A DNA stretch of 35,794 bases, taken from assembly GCF_000336385.2 (NCBI RefSeq), contig NZ_HG424543.1:1-35794 (forward strand), given 5' to 3'. The position numbers and the translations under genes were made by a program. This DNA comes from Lysobacter antibioticus HS124 (GTDB lineage: Bacteria; Pseudomonadota; Gammaproteobacteria; Xanthomonadales; Xanthomonadaceae). Of the stretch, positions 1 through 8,138 are shown piece by piece; the first letter of the stretch is position 1, and the number at the start of each line of letters is the position of its first letter. The notes beneath the pieces are model-generated. The model saw nothing but the letters and a program-made list of their open reading frames with translations. It searched no databases and was not told the DNA's origin.

Positions 1-160
1 ATTCGGGATTGGGGATTCGGGATTGGGGATTCGGGATTGGGGATTCGGGATTGGCAAAAGCGGTCTCGCCGCGACGGCTGTTGTTCCAGGGAGGGAAGCC
101 GGGATCTCTACAACAGCCTTCGCTTTTGCCAATCCCGAATCCCCAATCCCCAATCCCAAT
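1..160. repeat. Nested inverted repeat built on ATTCGGGATTGGGG
   Basis: Bases 1-54 hold three full copies and one partial copy of the 14-mer ATTCGGGATTGGGG, followed by GGCAAAAGCG (53-62). Bases 121-160 hold the reverse complement, starting CGCTTTTGCC and running on in AATCCCGAATCCCC units. A second inverted pair sits inside: GGCTGTTGT (76-84) against ACAACAGCC (110-118). The element could fold into a long cruciform or hairpin. Related degenerate pieces occur at 1935-1980, 2126-2160 and 12816-12843, so it is a dispersed intergenic repeat family. It lies just upstream of recN and is cut by the window start. No transposase is seen. Confidence 0.8.
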
Positions 161-250
161 CTCACCCAGTGAGCCCCCCTTCCCCTACCCTGCGCCGCTG
201 ACCGTCTCCCATTCCCAGGCCGCCGGCCGTCAGGGCACAATCGCCGCCGC

Positions 251-1933
251 ATGCTCGCCCATCTCTCGCTCAAGCAATTCGCCGTCGTCAGCGCCGCCGA
301 ACTCAGCTTCGGTCCGGGGCTCACCGTCATTTCCGGCGAGACCGGCGCCGGCAAGTCGCTGCTGGTCGACGCGCTCGGCCTGCTGTCGGGGCTGCGCGCC
401 GACAGCGGCGTGGTCCGCCACGGCGCCGACCGCGCCGAACTGGTCGCCGACTTCACCCTCGACGACGCGCCGCAAGCCGCGCAGTGGCTGCGCGACAACG
501 AACTCGACGAAACCGGCGACGGCGACGTCGCGGTGTGCCAGATCCGCCGGGTGATCCGCGCCGACGGCGGCTCGCGGGCCTGGATCAACGGCCGCCCGGT
601 CACCCTGGGCCAGCTCGGCGAGCTCGCCGCGCACCTGGTGGAGATCCACGGCCAGCACGAGCATCAGGCGCTGATGTCCAAGGCCAGCCAGCTCGGCCTG
701 CTCGACGCCTACGGCCGCTGCGAAGCCCAGCGCGAACCGGTCGAGCGCGCCGCGCGCGCCTGGAGCGCGCTGCTGCGCGAGCGCGAGACCCTGCTGGCCC
801 AGGGCGACGTCAGCGACCGCATCGGCTGGCTCGAGCACCAGTACGCCGAACTCGAGCGCGAGGCGCTGGAACCCGACGCGCTGGCCAAGCTGCTCGCCGA
901 TCACCGCCGCCACGCCCACGCCGCCGGCCTGATCGCCGCCTGCGAAAGCGCCTTCGCCCGCCTCGGCGGCGAGGAAGGCCCGTCGCTGACCCGCACCCTG
1001 CAGCAGGTGCGCGGCGAACTGCAGCGCATGAGCGAGCACGAACCGCGCCTGGGCGAGGTCGAGACCATGCTCGACCAGGCCGCGATCCAGATCGACGAAG
1101 CGGTGTCCCTGCTCGACCGGGTCCGCGACGACCTCGACCTGGACCCGTCGGAGTTCGAACAGATCGAACACAAGATGGGCCGGCTGCACGAGCTGGCGCG
1201 CAAGCACCGGGTCGCGCCGGAGCGGCTGGCCGCGACCCGCGACGGCCTCGCCGCCGAACTGGAACAACTGCGCGGCGCCGGCGAACGCCTGGACCGCCTC
1301 GACGGCGAAATCGACGCCGCCCGCGCCGGCTGGCGCCGCGCCGCCGACGCGCTCGGCCAGGCCCGGCGCGAGGCCGCCCGCTCGCTAGGCGCGCGCACCA
1401 CCGAGCTGATCGGCGAGCTCGGCATGGGCGGCGGCCGCTTCGACGTCGCGGTCGAACCGCTGGACGAAGACCGCCCCGACCCGCAGGGCGGCGAACGGGT
1501 CGAATTCATGGTCGCAGCCAACCCCGGCCAACCGGCCCGGCCGCTGCGCAAGGTCGCCTCCGGCGGCGAACTCTCGCGCATCTCGCTGGCGATCGAAGTC
1601 GCCGCGTTCGGCCTGGACGCGGTGCCGACCATGGTCTTCGACGAAGTCGACTCCGGCATCGGCGGCGCCGTGGCCGAGATCGTCGGCCAGAAACTGCGCA
1701 CCCTCGGCGCCGGCCGCCAGGTCCTGTGCGTCACCCACCTGGCCCAGGTCGCCGCCCAGGGCCACGCCCACTACCGGGTCAGCAAGGCCGCCAGCGAAGG
1801 CGTCACCCAAAGCGCCGTGGTCGTCCTCGGCGCCAAGCAGCGAGAAGAAGAACTCGCCCGCATGCTCGGCGGCATCGAACTCAGCAAGGAAGTCCGCGCG
1901 GCCGCGCGGCGCTTGCTGGCGGATGTGGGGTGA
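251..1933 (+). CDS. recN: DNA repair protein RecN
   Basis: 560-residue SMC-like ATPase that helps repair double-strand breaks with RecA. The N-terminal half carries Walker A GETGAGKS at about residues 30-37. The middle is charged and helical, with many Glu/Arg/Leu residues, as expected for the short coiled coil of RecN. The C-terminal half has the ABC signature SGGELSR (437-443) and Walker B VFDEVDSGIGG (D464, E465), followed by the VTHLAQVAA switch region. Length and motif order are typical of the family. The ATG at 251 gives the canonical MLAHLSLKQFAV start. It converges with fur, with a terminator hairpin between them. In this order RecN is commonly SOS-induced, but I did not identify a LexA box upstream in the visible 250 bases. 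Confidence 0.97.
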   Translation: MLAHLSLKQFAVVSAAELSFGPGLTVISGETGAGKSLLVDALGLLSGLRADSGVVRHGADRAELVADFTLDDAPQAAQWLRDNELDETGDGDVAVCQIRRVIRADGGSRAWINGRPVTLGQLGELAAHLVEIHGQHEHQALMSKASQLGLLDAYGRCEAQREPVERAARAWSALLRERETLLAQGDVSDRIGWLEHQYAELEREALEPDALAKLLADHRRHAHAAGLIAACESAFARLGGEEGPSLTRTLQQVRGELQRMSEHEPRLGEVETMLDQAAIQIDEAVSLLDRVRDDLDLDPSEFEQIEHKMGRLHELARKHRVAPERLAATRDGLAAELEQLRGAGERLDRLDGEIDAARAGWRRAADALGQARREAARSLGARTTELIGELGMGGGRFDVAVEPLDEDRPDPQGGERVEFMVAANPGQPARPLRKVASGGELSRISLAIEVAAFGLDAVPTMVFDEVDSGIGGAVAEIVGQKLRTLGAGRQVLCVTHLAQVAAQGHAHYRVSKAASEGVTQSAVVVLGAKQREEELARMLGGIELSKEVRAAARRLLADVG

Positions 1934-1934
1934 G

Positions 1935-2160
1935 GCCGGGATTGGGATTCGGGATTCGGGGTTCGGAATCGGCAAAAGCGGAGTCGCTGGCGTCCGTCGG
2001 CACTTCGCCCCACCGTCACCCCAAAATACAAAGGCCCGCATCAAGCGGGCCTTTCGTTTACCGGCTTCTGGAATCGACCGTCACGGCCAAGAACGGGGCG
2101 CGATCAAACGGCGCAGAGCCGCTCTAACCAATCCCGAATCCCGAATCCCCAATCCCCAAT
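1935..2160. repeat. Inverted GGGATTCGGGATT repeat arms between recN and fur
   Basis: Bases 1938-1970 carry GGGATTGGGATTCGGGATTC-type units followed by GGCAAAAGCG. Bases 2127-2160 carry the complementary AATCCCGAATCCCG units. The two arms flank the convergent recN/fur terminator and resemble the element at 1-160, including the GGCAAAAGCG tail. Seen directly; function unknown. Confidence 0.7.
2030..2059 (+). terminator. Rho-independent terminator between recN and fur
   Basis: A perfect 10-bp stem, AAAGGCCCGC (2030-2039) and GCGGGCCTTT (2045-2054), with a 5-base ATCAA loop and a T-rich tail CGTTT. It lies between convergent recN and fur. The opposite strand also has T-rich sequence (TTTGTATTTT), so it may work in both directions. 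Confidence 0.85.
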
Positions 2161-2561
2161 CACCGCTTCTTGCGCACATACAACACCAAGGAATGCTCCT
2201 CGATCTCGTAGCCGTGCTTGGCCGCGATCTTGCGCTGCAGTTCCTCGATCTCGGCGCTTTCGAACTCGATGATCTTGCCGGTGTCGATGTCGACCATGTG
2301 GTCGTGGTGGTGGCCGCGGTCCAGTTCGTAGACCGACTGGCCGGCCTCGAAATTGTGCTTCAGCACCAGGCCGGCGGATTCGAACTGGGTCAGCACGCGG
2401 TAGACCGTGGCCAGGCCGATGTCCTCGCCCTTCTCCAGCAGCATCCGATAGATGTCTTCGGCGGTCATGTGGCGCGGCTTGGACTGCTCCAGCAGCTCCA
2501 GGATCCGCATCCGCGGGTGAGTGACCTTGAGTCCGGCGTTGCGCAGGTCTTGCGATTCCAT
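2160..2561 (-). CDS. fur: Ferric uptake regulator Fur
   Basis: 133-residue Fe(II)-dependent repressor. The N-terminal winged helix contains THPRMRILELLE and the recognition segment DIGLATVYRVLTQF (about 47-60). The C-terminal dimerisation and metal domain has the histidine cluster RGHHHDHMVDIDTGKIIEF (about 82-100) and a late His in EEHSLVLYV. No cysteine is present, so the structural CxxC zinc site of E. coli Fur is absent; I believe this also holds for related xanthomonad proteins. The ATG at 2561 is chosen over longer in-frame starts because AAGGA lies eight bases upstream and the MESQDLRNAGLKVTHPR start matches the family. It diverges from bamE and converges on recN. Confidence 0.96.
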   Translation of the reverse strand: MESQDLRNAGLKVTHPRMRILELLEQSKPRHMTAEDIYRMLLEKGEDIGLATVYRVLTQFESAGLVLKHNFEAGQSVYELDRGHHHDHMVDIDTGKIIEFESAEIEELQRKIAAKHGYEIEEHSLVLYVRKKR

Positions 2562-2715
2562 GGCGGTGTTCCTTGCGATCGTTGCGGCCCGGCGGCGCGG
2601 GCCCGGGTATTGACCGGCGGGCCTGGCCGCAAGCGCCTGCGCGTTGAGCGGACTGGGCTGGCTGGGCCGGAATGGCGGATGAACGCGAGGGGTTGCCGCG
2701 CGCCCGTAACCGCCC

Positions 2716-2743
2716 TTGGTGGGTGCGGGCTTCAGTGTATCAT
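2716..2743 (+). promoter_or_regulatory. Candidate bamE promoter
   Basis: TTGGTG (2716-2721) and TATCAT (2738-2743) are separated by 16 bases and lie about 40 bases upstream of the bamE start, in the fur/bamE divergent gap. The boxes are a reasonable sigma-70 match. This is inference from spacing only. Confidence 0.4.
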
Positions 2744-2781
2744 CGGCCCCGTTGCCTTCGACTGCCGCAGACCCCGACCCG

Positions 2782-3183
2782 ATGCGTAAGCTCCTGCTCG
2801 TCCTCTCGCTTTCCGTGCTCACCGCCGGCTGCGGCATCATCTACAAGCAGCCGATCTACCAGGGCAACCTGCTGGAGAAGACCGCGGTCGACCAACTCCA
2901 GACCGGGATGAGCAAGCAGCAGGTGCAGACCCTGCTCGGCACCCCGTCGATCGAAGACCCGTTCCACCAGAACCGCTGGGACTACACCTCGACCCAGCGC
3001 GTCGACCGCCTCGGCCATACCTCGCGCAAGAACCTGACCCTGTGGTTCGAGAACGACGCCCTGACCAAGTGGGAAGGCGACTACTTCCCCGAGCAGGACG
3101 AAGAGATCGCCAAGGCCTCGGTCAAGCAGTTCGGCCGCAACCTGGCCAAGGAAAAGGACAAGAAGCGCCGCCGCGGCAGCTGA
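2782..3183 (+). CDS. bamE: Outer membrane assembly lipoprotein BamE (SmpA/OmlA)
   Basis: 133-residue lipoprotein of the BAM beta-barrel assembly complex. The signal peptide MRKLLLVLSLSVLTAGC ends in lipobox LTAGC, making C17 the lipidated residue. The mature part has the BamE fold signature: YQGNLLEKTAVDQLQTGMSKQQVQTLLGTPSIEDPF, then the NRWDYTS strand. A long Lys/Arg-rich tail follows (KEKDKKRRRGS). The ATG at 2782 is chosen because longer in-frame starts would put extra sequence ahead of the signal peptide. The neighbours fur (divergent) and rnfH/ratA (convergent) are the usual xanthomonad context. Confidence 0.95.
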   Translation: MRKLLLVLSLSVLTAGCGIIYKQPIYQGNLLEKTAVDQLQTGMSKQQVQTLLGTPSIEDPFHQNRWDYTSTQRVDRLGHTSRKNLTLWFENDALTKWEGDYFPEQDEEIAKASVKQFGRNLAKEKDKKRRRGS

Positions 3184-3204
3184 GAGCGCCGCCGCAGAGG
3201 CACG

Positions 3205-3234
3205 AACGGCCGCCCCGGGGCGGCCGTTTTCGTT
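3205..3234 (+). terminator. bamE terminator
   Basis: The 12-bp inverted repeat AACGGCCGCCCC / GGGGCGGCCGTT occupies 3205-3228 with essentially no loop. In practice the inner G/C bases form the loop. TTCGTTT follows. It sits just after the bamE stop codon and fits intrinsic termination. Confidence 0.8.
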
Positions 3235-3462
3235 TGCGCCGTCCGGCCTGCGCCGGTGCGCACAGCCCGTTCCGCCCTCGCCCGCACGCCCGTTCGCACA
3301 CTGATCGAAGAACCGCCGCGAACGCTGGCGCCGGCAGCAGGCGCGTCGGCGGCCCCGGCTTTCCAGGCCCCGCCCTTCGCGGGCCTGCTCTTGGACAGCC
3401 GCCCTCTTCGACAGGCGCGCTTTAGACCGCCCCCCCTTTTTCGACAGGCGCCTGCTCCGCCG

Positions 3463-3741
3463 CTACTGCTTCGGCGGCGGCTTCAGCGGCCGGTCGGCGG
3501 CGCGCCGCCGGCGCGCCTCCTTGGGGTCGAGCTGCAAGGGCCGCAGCAACTCGACCCGGTCGCCGTCGCGCAGCGCGGTGTCGGCTGTGGCCCGCACCCC
3601 GAACACGGCATAGGCGACCGTTTCGGGATCGTCCTGCCAGCCGGCCGCCGCCAACGCCGCGGCCACGGTCGCGCCTTCGGCCAGCTCCAGCGCCACCGCC
3701 TCGTGGCGGCGCGGCCAGGCGCGGACCAGCTCGACCTTCAT
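3463..3741 (-). CDS. rnfH: RnfH family ubiquitin-like protein
   Basis: 92-residue protein of the RnfH (UPF0125) family, a beta-grasp fold of unclear function. The family was named for a link with the Rnf complex but usually pairs with ratA. The sequence starts [14 protein letters not shown], then has TVAAALAAAGW and VAYAVFGVRATADTALRDGDRVELLRPL, the typical closing segment, followed by a basic tail. Its ATG overlaps the TGA of ratA as ATGA, so the two are co-transcribed and probably translationally coupled. Identification rests on pattern plus the invariant ratA neighbour. Confidence 0.9.
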   Translation of the reverse strand: MKVELVRAWPRRHEAVALELAEGATVAAALAAAGWQDDPETVAYAVFGVRATADTALRDGDRVELLRPLQLDPKEARRRRAADRPLKPPPKQ

Positions 3742-4202
3742 GTCGTCGCGACTCCGGTCACCGGCGTGCCGGGCTCGGCGCCGCGGTCGGCGACCCGCAC
3801 GAAATCGTCGACCATGCGGTCGGCCAGGCTCTGGAAGCCCAGCGCCAAGGCCGGGCCGAGCAGCTTGACCGCCGGCTCGAACTCCAGGGTCAGGGTGACC
3901 TTGCAGGCCGACTCGTCCAGGGCATGGAACTCCCAGCGCCCGCCGAGCTTGCGGAACGGCCCGTCGACCAACTGCAACTCGATGTGGTGCGGCGGCGACA
4001 AGACATTGCGGGTGGTGAACCAGGTCCGCAGCGCGCCCAGGCCCAGGTCCAGCCGCGCGACCATGTGCTGCTCGGAGGCCTCCAGGACCTGCGCCTGCTC
4101 GCACCAGTCGAAACGGCGCGGGTAGGCGGCCACGTCGTTGACCAGCGCGAACATGCGCGCGGCGGAGTGTTCGACCAAGGCGGAGCGGCGGATGGTAGGC
4201 AT
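3738..4202 (-). CDS. ratA: RatA family START/coenzyme Q-binding protein
   Basis: 154-residue single-domain SRPBCC protein (polyketide cyclase/COQ10 type). In E. coli RatA was reported to block 70S assembly, while homologues are tied to ubiquinone function; the sequence does not decide between these roles. The start [34 protein letters not shown] matches the family's N-terminal strand and helix. The end [16 protein letters not shown] is the typical long C-terminal helix. The ATG at 4202 is chosen because family members begin with M-x-x-I-x-R-S-A-L-V. It overlaps rnfH downstream by four bases and diverges from smpB. Confidence 0.93.
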   Translation of the reverse strand: MPTIRRSALVEHSAARMFALVNDVAAYPRRFDWCEQAQVLEASEQHMVARLDLGLGALRTWFTTRNVLSPPHHIELQLVDGPFRKLGGRWEFHALDESACKVTLTLEFEPAVKLLGPALALGFQSLADRMVDDFVRVADRGAEPGTPVTGVATT

Positions 4203-4362
4203 TCGTGTTTCGCTAATTGGGATCGCAGCGCTGGTTTCAACCCGGCGAAAGCGGGCCGCCCGTTGCCGCAAGCATCGCCGGCCGAGCGGCCGCAGGGCTC
4301 CGGAGGCCCTCGCCGCCCCGCCCGGCTACTCAAACCGCCTCCGGATCGGAGACAATCGCCGG

Positions 4363-4875
4363 ATGGCTAAAAACACCAACAACAAGGCCGGCAAGGATAA
4401 AGGAAAGGGCGCCGCCGGCGGCACCATCGCGCTGCACAAGCGCGCCCGCCACGAATTCCACCTGGAAGAACGCTTCGAGGCCGGCCTGGCCCTGCAGGGC
4501 TGGGAGCTCAAGTCGATCCGCGCCGGACGCGCGAACATCACCGAAAGCTATGCCGTGATCCTGCACGGCGAGATCTACCTGATCGGCTCGCAGATCACCC
4601 CGCTGATCTCGGCCTCGACCCACGTCGTCGCCGAGGAGCGCCGCACCCGCAAGCTGCTGCTGCACCGGCGCGAAATCGACAACCTGATCGGCCGGGTCCA
4701 GCGCGACGGCTACACCGTGGTGCCGACCGCGCTGTACTGGAAGGGCAACAAGGTCAAGATCGAAGTCGCCCTGGCCAAGGGCAAGCAGACCCACGACAAG
4801 CGCGAAGCCAGCAAGGAACGCGACTGGGCGCGCGAGAAGCAGCGGGTCATGCGCCGCCACAACCGCGACGCCTGA
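4363..4875 (+). CDS. smpB: SsrA-binding protein SmpB
   Basis: 170-residue partner of tmRNA in trans-translation. It binds the tRNA-like end of SsrA and delivers it to stalled ribosomes. The core shows [43 protein letters not shown] and [26 protein letters not shown]. The basic C-terminal tail [20 protein letters not shown] inserts in the mRNA channel in the known family. An extra Lys/Gly-rich stretch of about 20 residues precedes the core. The ATG at 4363 has GGAG about ten bases upstream. Its RNA partner lies 3.7 kb downstream at 8614-8967. Confidence 0.97.
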   Translation: MAKNTNNKAGKDKGKGAAGGTIALHKRARHEFHLEERFEAGLALQGWELKSIRAGRANITESYAVILHGEIYLIGSQITPLISASTHVVAEERRTRKLLLHRREIDNLIGRVQRDGYTVVPTALYWKGNKVKIEVALAKGKQTHDKREASKERDWAREKQRVMRRHNRDA

Positions 4876-4890
4876 ACCCGCTTCCCACCT

Positions 4891-4979
4891 GCAGGGGCGG
4901 CGTAAGCCGCGACCAGGGGCGCGCGGAAACCCCATATCGATGCCCGAGCCGGCCCCTGCTTGTAGGGGCGGCTCGTCGA
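4891..4979. repeat. Two GGGGCGGC-type REP units
   Basis: GCAGGGGCGGCGTAAGCCGCGAC (4891-4913, quoted as one unit with internal dyad CGGC/GCCG) and a shorter TGTAGGGGCGGCTCGTCGA (4961-4979). They match the units near 17926 and 18021. They lie in the 165-base gap between smpB and the histidine kinase, which holds no gene. Confidence 0.6.
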
Positions 4980-5040
4980 GTGCGCATCCAAGCGCGGCCC
5001 ATCGCCGTCCGGCGCGACGCCCGCCACGCCCGACCGCCCC

Positions 5041-7254
5041 TCACTCCCCGCGCGGCGCCTCCAGCGGCAAGGTGAAGAAGAACGTCGCGCCCTCGCCTTC
5101 GCGCCCCTCGGCGCGGATCGACCCGCCGTGGCGCTCGACGATGCGCTTGACCGAGGCCAGGCCGATGCCGTGGCCGGCGAAATCCTCGACGTTGTGCAGG
5201 CGCTGGAACGGCCGGAACAACTTGTCGACATAGGCCTGCGGGAAGCCGGTGCCGTTGTCGCTGAGGTAGAACTCGCGCCCGCCGCCGGGCAACTCGCGCA
5301 GGCCGAACTCGATCCGCGCCGGATCGCGGTCGCGGCTGAACTTCCAGGCATTGCCGAGCAGATTGCCGAGCAGGTTGCGCAACAACGAAGCGTCGCCGGT
5401 GACCCGCATGCCCGGGTCGATCCTCACCTCGACCGCGCGCTGCGGCTCGCCCACGCGCAGCTCGTCGATCACCTCCGCCGCCACCCGGCTCAGGTCGACG
5501 CTCTCGTGCTTGAGCTCGCCGCGCGACAAGCGCGACATCTTCAACAAGGCGTCGATCAGATCGCCCATGCGCGCGGCCGCCTTGCGCACCCGGCCCAGGT
5601 AGTCGCGGCCGGGCGCGTCGAGCCGGTCGGCGTACTTCTCGCCGAGGATGCGGCTGAAGCCGTCGATCGCCCGCAGCGGCGCGCGCAAGTCGTGCGAGAC
5701 GCTGTACGCGAACGCTTCCAGCTCCTGGTTGGCCTGGCTCAGCTCGCGCGTGCGCAGGGCCACGCGCGCCTCCAGGGTGCGGTTGAGCGCGTGCACGCGC
5801 GCCTCGGCGCGCAGGCGCTCGGTCACGTCCTCGACCTGGACCAGGCCGGCGATGTCCTGGCCGACGTTGCCCGGCACCGGCGAATAGGTCAGCTGCACCT
5901 GGCGCGCGACGCCGTGCTCGCGGTGCAGGCGCCGGGTCGCGCGGTGCACGCCGTCCTCGTCGGTGCGGCCGTCGCCCTCGTCGCCGTCGTCATGCTCCAG
6001 CAGTTCCTCGAAACGCCGCCCGCGCAGCTGCCCGATGCCGGTGCCGACGATGCCCGCCAGCGACGGGTTGGCGTCGACGATCCGGCCCTCGCTGTCGAGC
6101 AAGGCCTTGCCGATCGCCGAATACTGCATGGCGCTGCGGAAGCGCGCCTCGCTGCGGCGGAAATCCTCGGTCATGCGCACGGCGATGTTGCGCGCGCGCG
6201 ACTCGGTGCGCGCCAGCATCAAGGCGATGCCGTACAGCAGCAGCGAAGAGAACAGCCCCAGCGCGAACATGTTGCGCAACCCGGCCAGGCGCGGCACCGC
6301 CTGCTCCACCGGCGCCGACTGGTAGTCGATCCGCCAGCTGCGGCCGTAGATGTCGAAGCTGACCCGGTGCACGAACGCCGCGGCCTGCCCCTTCATGCCC
6401 GGCGCCTCGTACAACAGCGTGTCGCGCCCGCCGCTGCGGTCGTAGATCCGGAACAACATGTCGTCGTGGCTGCCGCCCAGCGTGGTCTGGACGAAACGCT
6501 CCATCCGGAACGGCACGTACACCCAGCCCTGCATCTCGGCCCGGCGCAGCGATTCGCTTTGCGGCCGGCCGCCGCCCAGATAGACCGGCAGCGTCAGCAA
6601 CAAGCCGGTCGACAGCGGCTGAGGGCCGTCCTGGATCAGGTGGATCTTGCCCGACAGCCGCGCCTGGCCGCTGTCCATCGCCGCGATCATCGCCTCGCGC
6701 CGGACCGCTTCGGAGTGGATGTCGTAGCCGATCGCCGCGACGTTGGCCGGGGTCTTGGGCTCCAGGAACAGCACCGGCGCATAGACCTCGCGCACGCCCT
6801 GCGGACGCACCGTCAGCAGGCCGTAGCCGGCGTCGCGCCACTCGTTCTGCAACTGCACCAGCAGGCGTTGCGGCACGTAGCCGGCGAACCCCAGCCCCAG
6901 CGTCGCCGGGAACCGGCGCTGCATGTTCATGCCGTCGACGTAGGCGCGCCATTGCTCCGCGGTCGGCCGCTGCACCGAGGCGAACAGCGACACGCCGCCG
7001 CGCGCGACCAGTTCGTAATTGACCAGCCGCTGCTGGATCAGCTCGGTCACCTGCACCGTGCGCCCGACGAACTCGGCCTGAGCCGAGCGCAGCTCGCGGT
7101 CGCGGGCGATGCGCCAGGCGGTGAACACCAGGATCAACGAACCGATCAGCACGCCCAGCGCCAGCAGGTAGCCGCGCCGCGGCATCAACCCTGCCAGCTC
7201 GGCATCGTCGTCGGACGCGGAAGGGGCGTGCTCGGCCGGATCGCTCGTCGTCAT
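5041..7254 (-). CDS. CHASE-domain sensor histidine kinase with PAS domain
   Basis: About 737 residues from this start. One membrane segment lies near residues 29-48 (GYLLALGVLIGSLILVFTAW). A periplasmic CHASE-type ligand domain follows (FPATLGLGFAGYVP, GYDIHSEAVRREAM, VYVPFRME), then a second membrane segment at about 330-350. Next come a PAS domain (ARFRSAMQYSAIGKALLDSEGRIVDANPSL), a short coiled coil, HisKA with SVSHDLRAPLRAI (phospho-acceptor H521) and HATPase motifs DNGTGFP and GHGIGLASVKRIVERHGG. No response regulator is adjacent, so it is an orphan kinase. The ATG at 7254 is preferred because an upstream in-frame ATG (7266) lies inside a TATGCT -10-like box, suggesting a leaderless start; the longer form adds four residues. 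Signal unknown. Confidence 0.93.
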   Translation of the reverse strand: MTTSDPAEHAPSASDDDAELAGLMPRRGYLLALGVLIGSLILVFTAWRIARDRELRSAQAEFVGRTVQVTELIQQRLVNYELVARGGVSLFASVQRPTAEQWRAYVDGMNMQRRFPATLGLGFAGYVPQRLLVQLQNEWRDAGYGLLTVRPQGVREVYAPVLFLEPKTPANVAAIGYDIHSEAVRREAMIAAMDSGQARLSGKIHLIQDGPQPLSTGLLLTLPVYLGGGRPQSESLRRAEMQGWVYVPFRMERFVQTTLGGSHDDMLFRIYDRSGGRDTLLYEAPGMKGQAAAFVHRVSFDIYGRSWRIDYQSAPVEQAVPRLAGLRNMFALGLFSSLLLYGIALMLARTESRARNIAVRMTEDFRRSEARFRSAMQYSAIGKALLDSEGRIVDANPSLAGIVGTGIGQLRGRRFEELLEHDDGDEGDGRTDEDGVHRATRRLHREHGVARQVQLTYSPVPGNVGQDIAGLVQVEDVTERLRAEARVHALNRTLEARVALRTRELSQANQELEAFAYSVSHDLRAPLRAIDGFSRILGEKYADRLDAPGRDYLGRVRKAAARMGDLIDALLKMSRLSRGELKHESVDLSRVAAEVIDELRVGEPQRAVEVRIDPGMRVTGDASLLRNLLGNLLGNAWKFSRDRDPARIEFGLRELPGGGREFYLSDNGTGFPQAYVDKLFRPFQRLHNVEDFAGHGIGLASVKRIVERHGGSIRAEGREGEGATFFFTLPLEAPRGE

Positions 7255-7256
7255 CC

Positions 7257-7272
7257 GATCAAGCATACCCGC
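7257..7272 (-). promoter_or_regulatory. Candidate -10 region of the histidine kinase gene
   Basis: On the minus strand this reads GCGGGTATGCTTGATC, with TATGCT as a possible -10 box about seven bases before the ATG at 7254. The identical 16-mer stands upstream of the STM4015-like gene (24244-24259). No clear -35 box is seen. Confidence 0.35.
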
Positions 7273-7311
7273 CCGCTCGTGTGCACCGCACTCACGCCGG
7301 CCGCGGCGCGT

Positions 7312-7638
7312 TCAATCCTTGCCCGGCGCCGCGTTTTCGTCGTCCCAGACGCCCGCCAGCATCAGCCGGTTGATGCACTCCAGGTGATCGGCAGCGACCT
7401 GCCGGCATACCCGCGGCCAGTGCCGTTGCAAGGCCACCGGCCGCCCGTCCAACTGTTGGCAGGCCAGAAAACGGTCGATCTCGTCGGCCAGGTCCAACAA
7501 CGCCTGGCCGTTGCGATCGGCGCGCCGGGCCAGGCCGATCCGCCCCGCCGGCGCCCCGGCCGGCCGGCGCCCCGCCCGCAACCGCCAAGCCTCGCGCGCG
7601 ACCCGCACCCACGCCCGCCGCCACCACCGGGGCCCCAT
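7312..7638 (-). CDS. Uncharacterised small protein, second gene of HTH pair
   Basis: 108 residues; I do not recognise the family. The N-terminus is Arg/Trp-rich and basic (MGPRWWRRAWVRVAREAWRLR). The C-terminal half looks like a folded helical domain (ALLDLADEIDRFLACQQLDG, CRQVAADHLECINRLMLAGVWDDENAA). Its ATG overlaps the TGA of the upstream HTH gene by one base (TGATG), implying translational coupling. The pair is divergent from a phage-type repressor, so it may belong to a phage-derived regulatory module. It lacks membrane segments and a signal peptide. No function can be assigned. Confidence 0.6.
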   Translation of the reverse strand: MGPRWWRRAWVRVAREAWRLRAGRRPAGAPAGRIGLARRADRNGQALLDLADEIDRFLACQQLDGRPVALQRHWPRVCRQVAADHLECINRLMLAGVWDDENAAPGKD

Positions 7639-7949
7639 CACGGCACCTGCGCCGGCAAGGCCAACAGTTCGGCCGCGGCGATGCGGAAGTCGCAGGCCTG
7701 CGCCATCAGCAGCGCGCGCGCCCGGGTCGAAACGAAGCCGCGCCCGCGCATGCGCCGCAGCATCGCGGTCGACACGCCGGCCGCCTCCGCCGCCGCGCGC
7801 GCGGTGACGAAGCAGGCGATGTAACGTTCGATGGGATTGGGTTCGCGCGCCGCCGAACGCGGCAACGCCGGCGCATCCGCAGCGCGAGCGGCTCGCCGCC
7901 TTGCCTGCCCGGAACCGCCGCGCGACGCGATCTTGCCTTTCGAGTCCAT
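7638..7949 (-). CDS. Small helix-turn-helix protein (YdaS/Cro-like)
   Basis: 103 residues. A basic, low-complexity N-terminus of about 45 residues precedes a compact DNA-binding domain: ERYIACFVTARAAAEAAGVSTAMLRRMRGRGFVSTRARALLMAQA. The A-A-x-A-x-G-V-S-x-x-M-L turn and the R-G-x-x-S/P-T-x-x-A pattern resemble YdaS/Cro-type regulators. The ATG at 7949 is chosen because upstream residues of the longer frame look non-coding and run into the divergent promoter region. It is one base overlapped with the next gene and is divergent from the repressor at 8139. Probably a transcriptional regulator; target unknown. Confidence 0.65.
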   Translation of the reverse strand: MDSKGKIASRGGSGQARRRAARAADAPALPRSAAREPNPIERYIACFVTARAAAEAAGVSTAMLRRMRGRGFVSTRARALLMAQACDFRIAAAELLALPAQVP

Positions 7950-8002
7950 GTCCTGATCTCCGGCCTTGCATCCATGCCAGGCCAACTTACCACCACAAAT
8001 TG

Positions 8003-8063
8003 CTCTTTTCAACGACCGCAAAGAGTGATGTTTTGGCGAAGGGGTACGCAACAATGAGTTGCG
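8003..8063. promoter_or_regulatory. Divergent control region with two small inverted repeats
   Basis: In the 189-base gap between the two divergent HTH genes, CTCTTT (8003-8008) faces AAAGAG (8020-8025). CGCAAC (8047-8052) faces GTTGCG (8058-8063) across AATGA. The second is a perfect 17-base dyad and a plausible operator for one of the two flanking regulators. It is seen directly; the binding role is inferred. Confidence 0.4.
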
Positions 8064-8138
8064 CTATCCTCCCTGGGCCGGCGGCCCGGGACGGCCGGCG
8101 CCCACGTTTAGCCCTGCAGGATGCTCCGGCGAGACCTC

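Noticed and set aside
5128-7824. Long plus-strand open frame opposite the histidine kinase
   Set aside because: Antisense to a clear CHASE/PAS/HisKA/HATPase protein; low-complexity composition and no family features.
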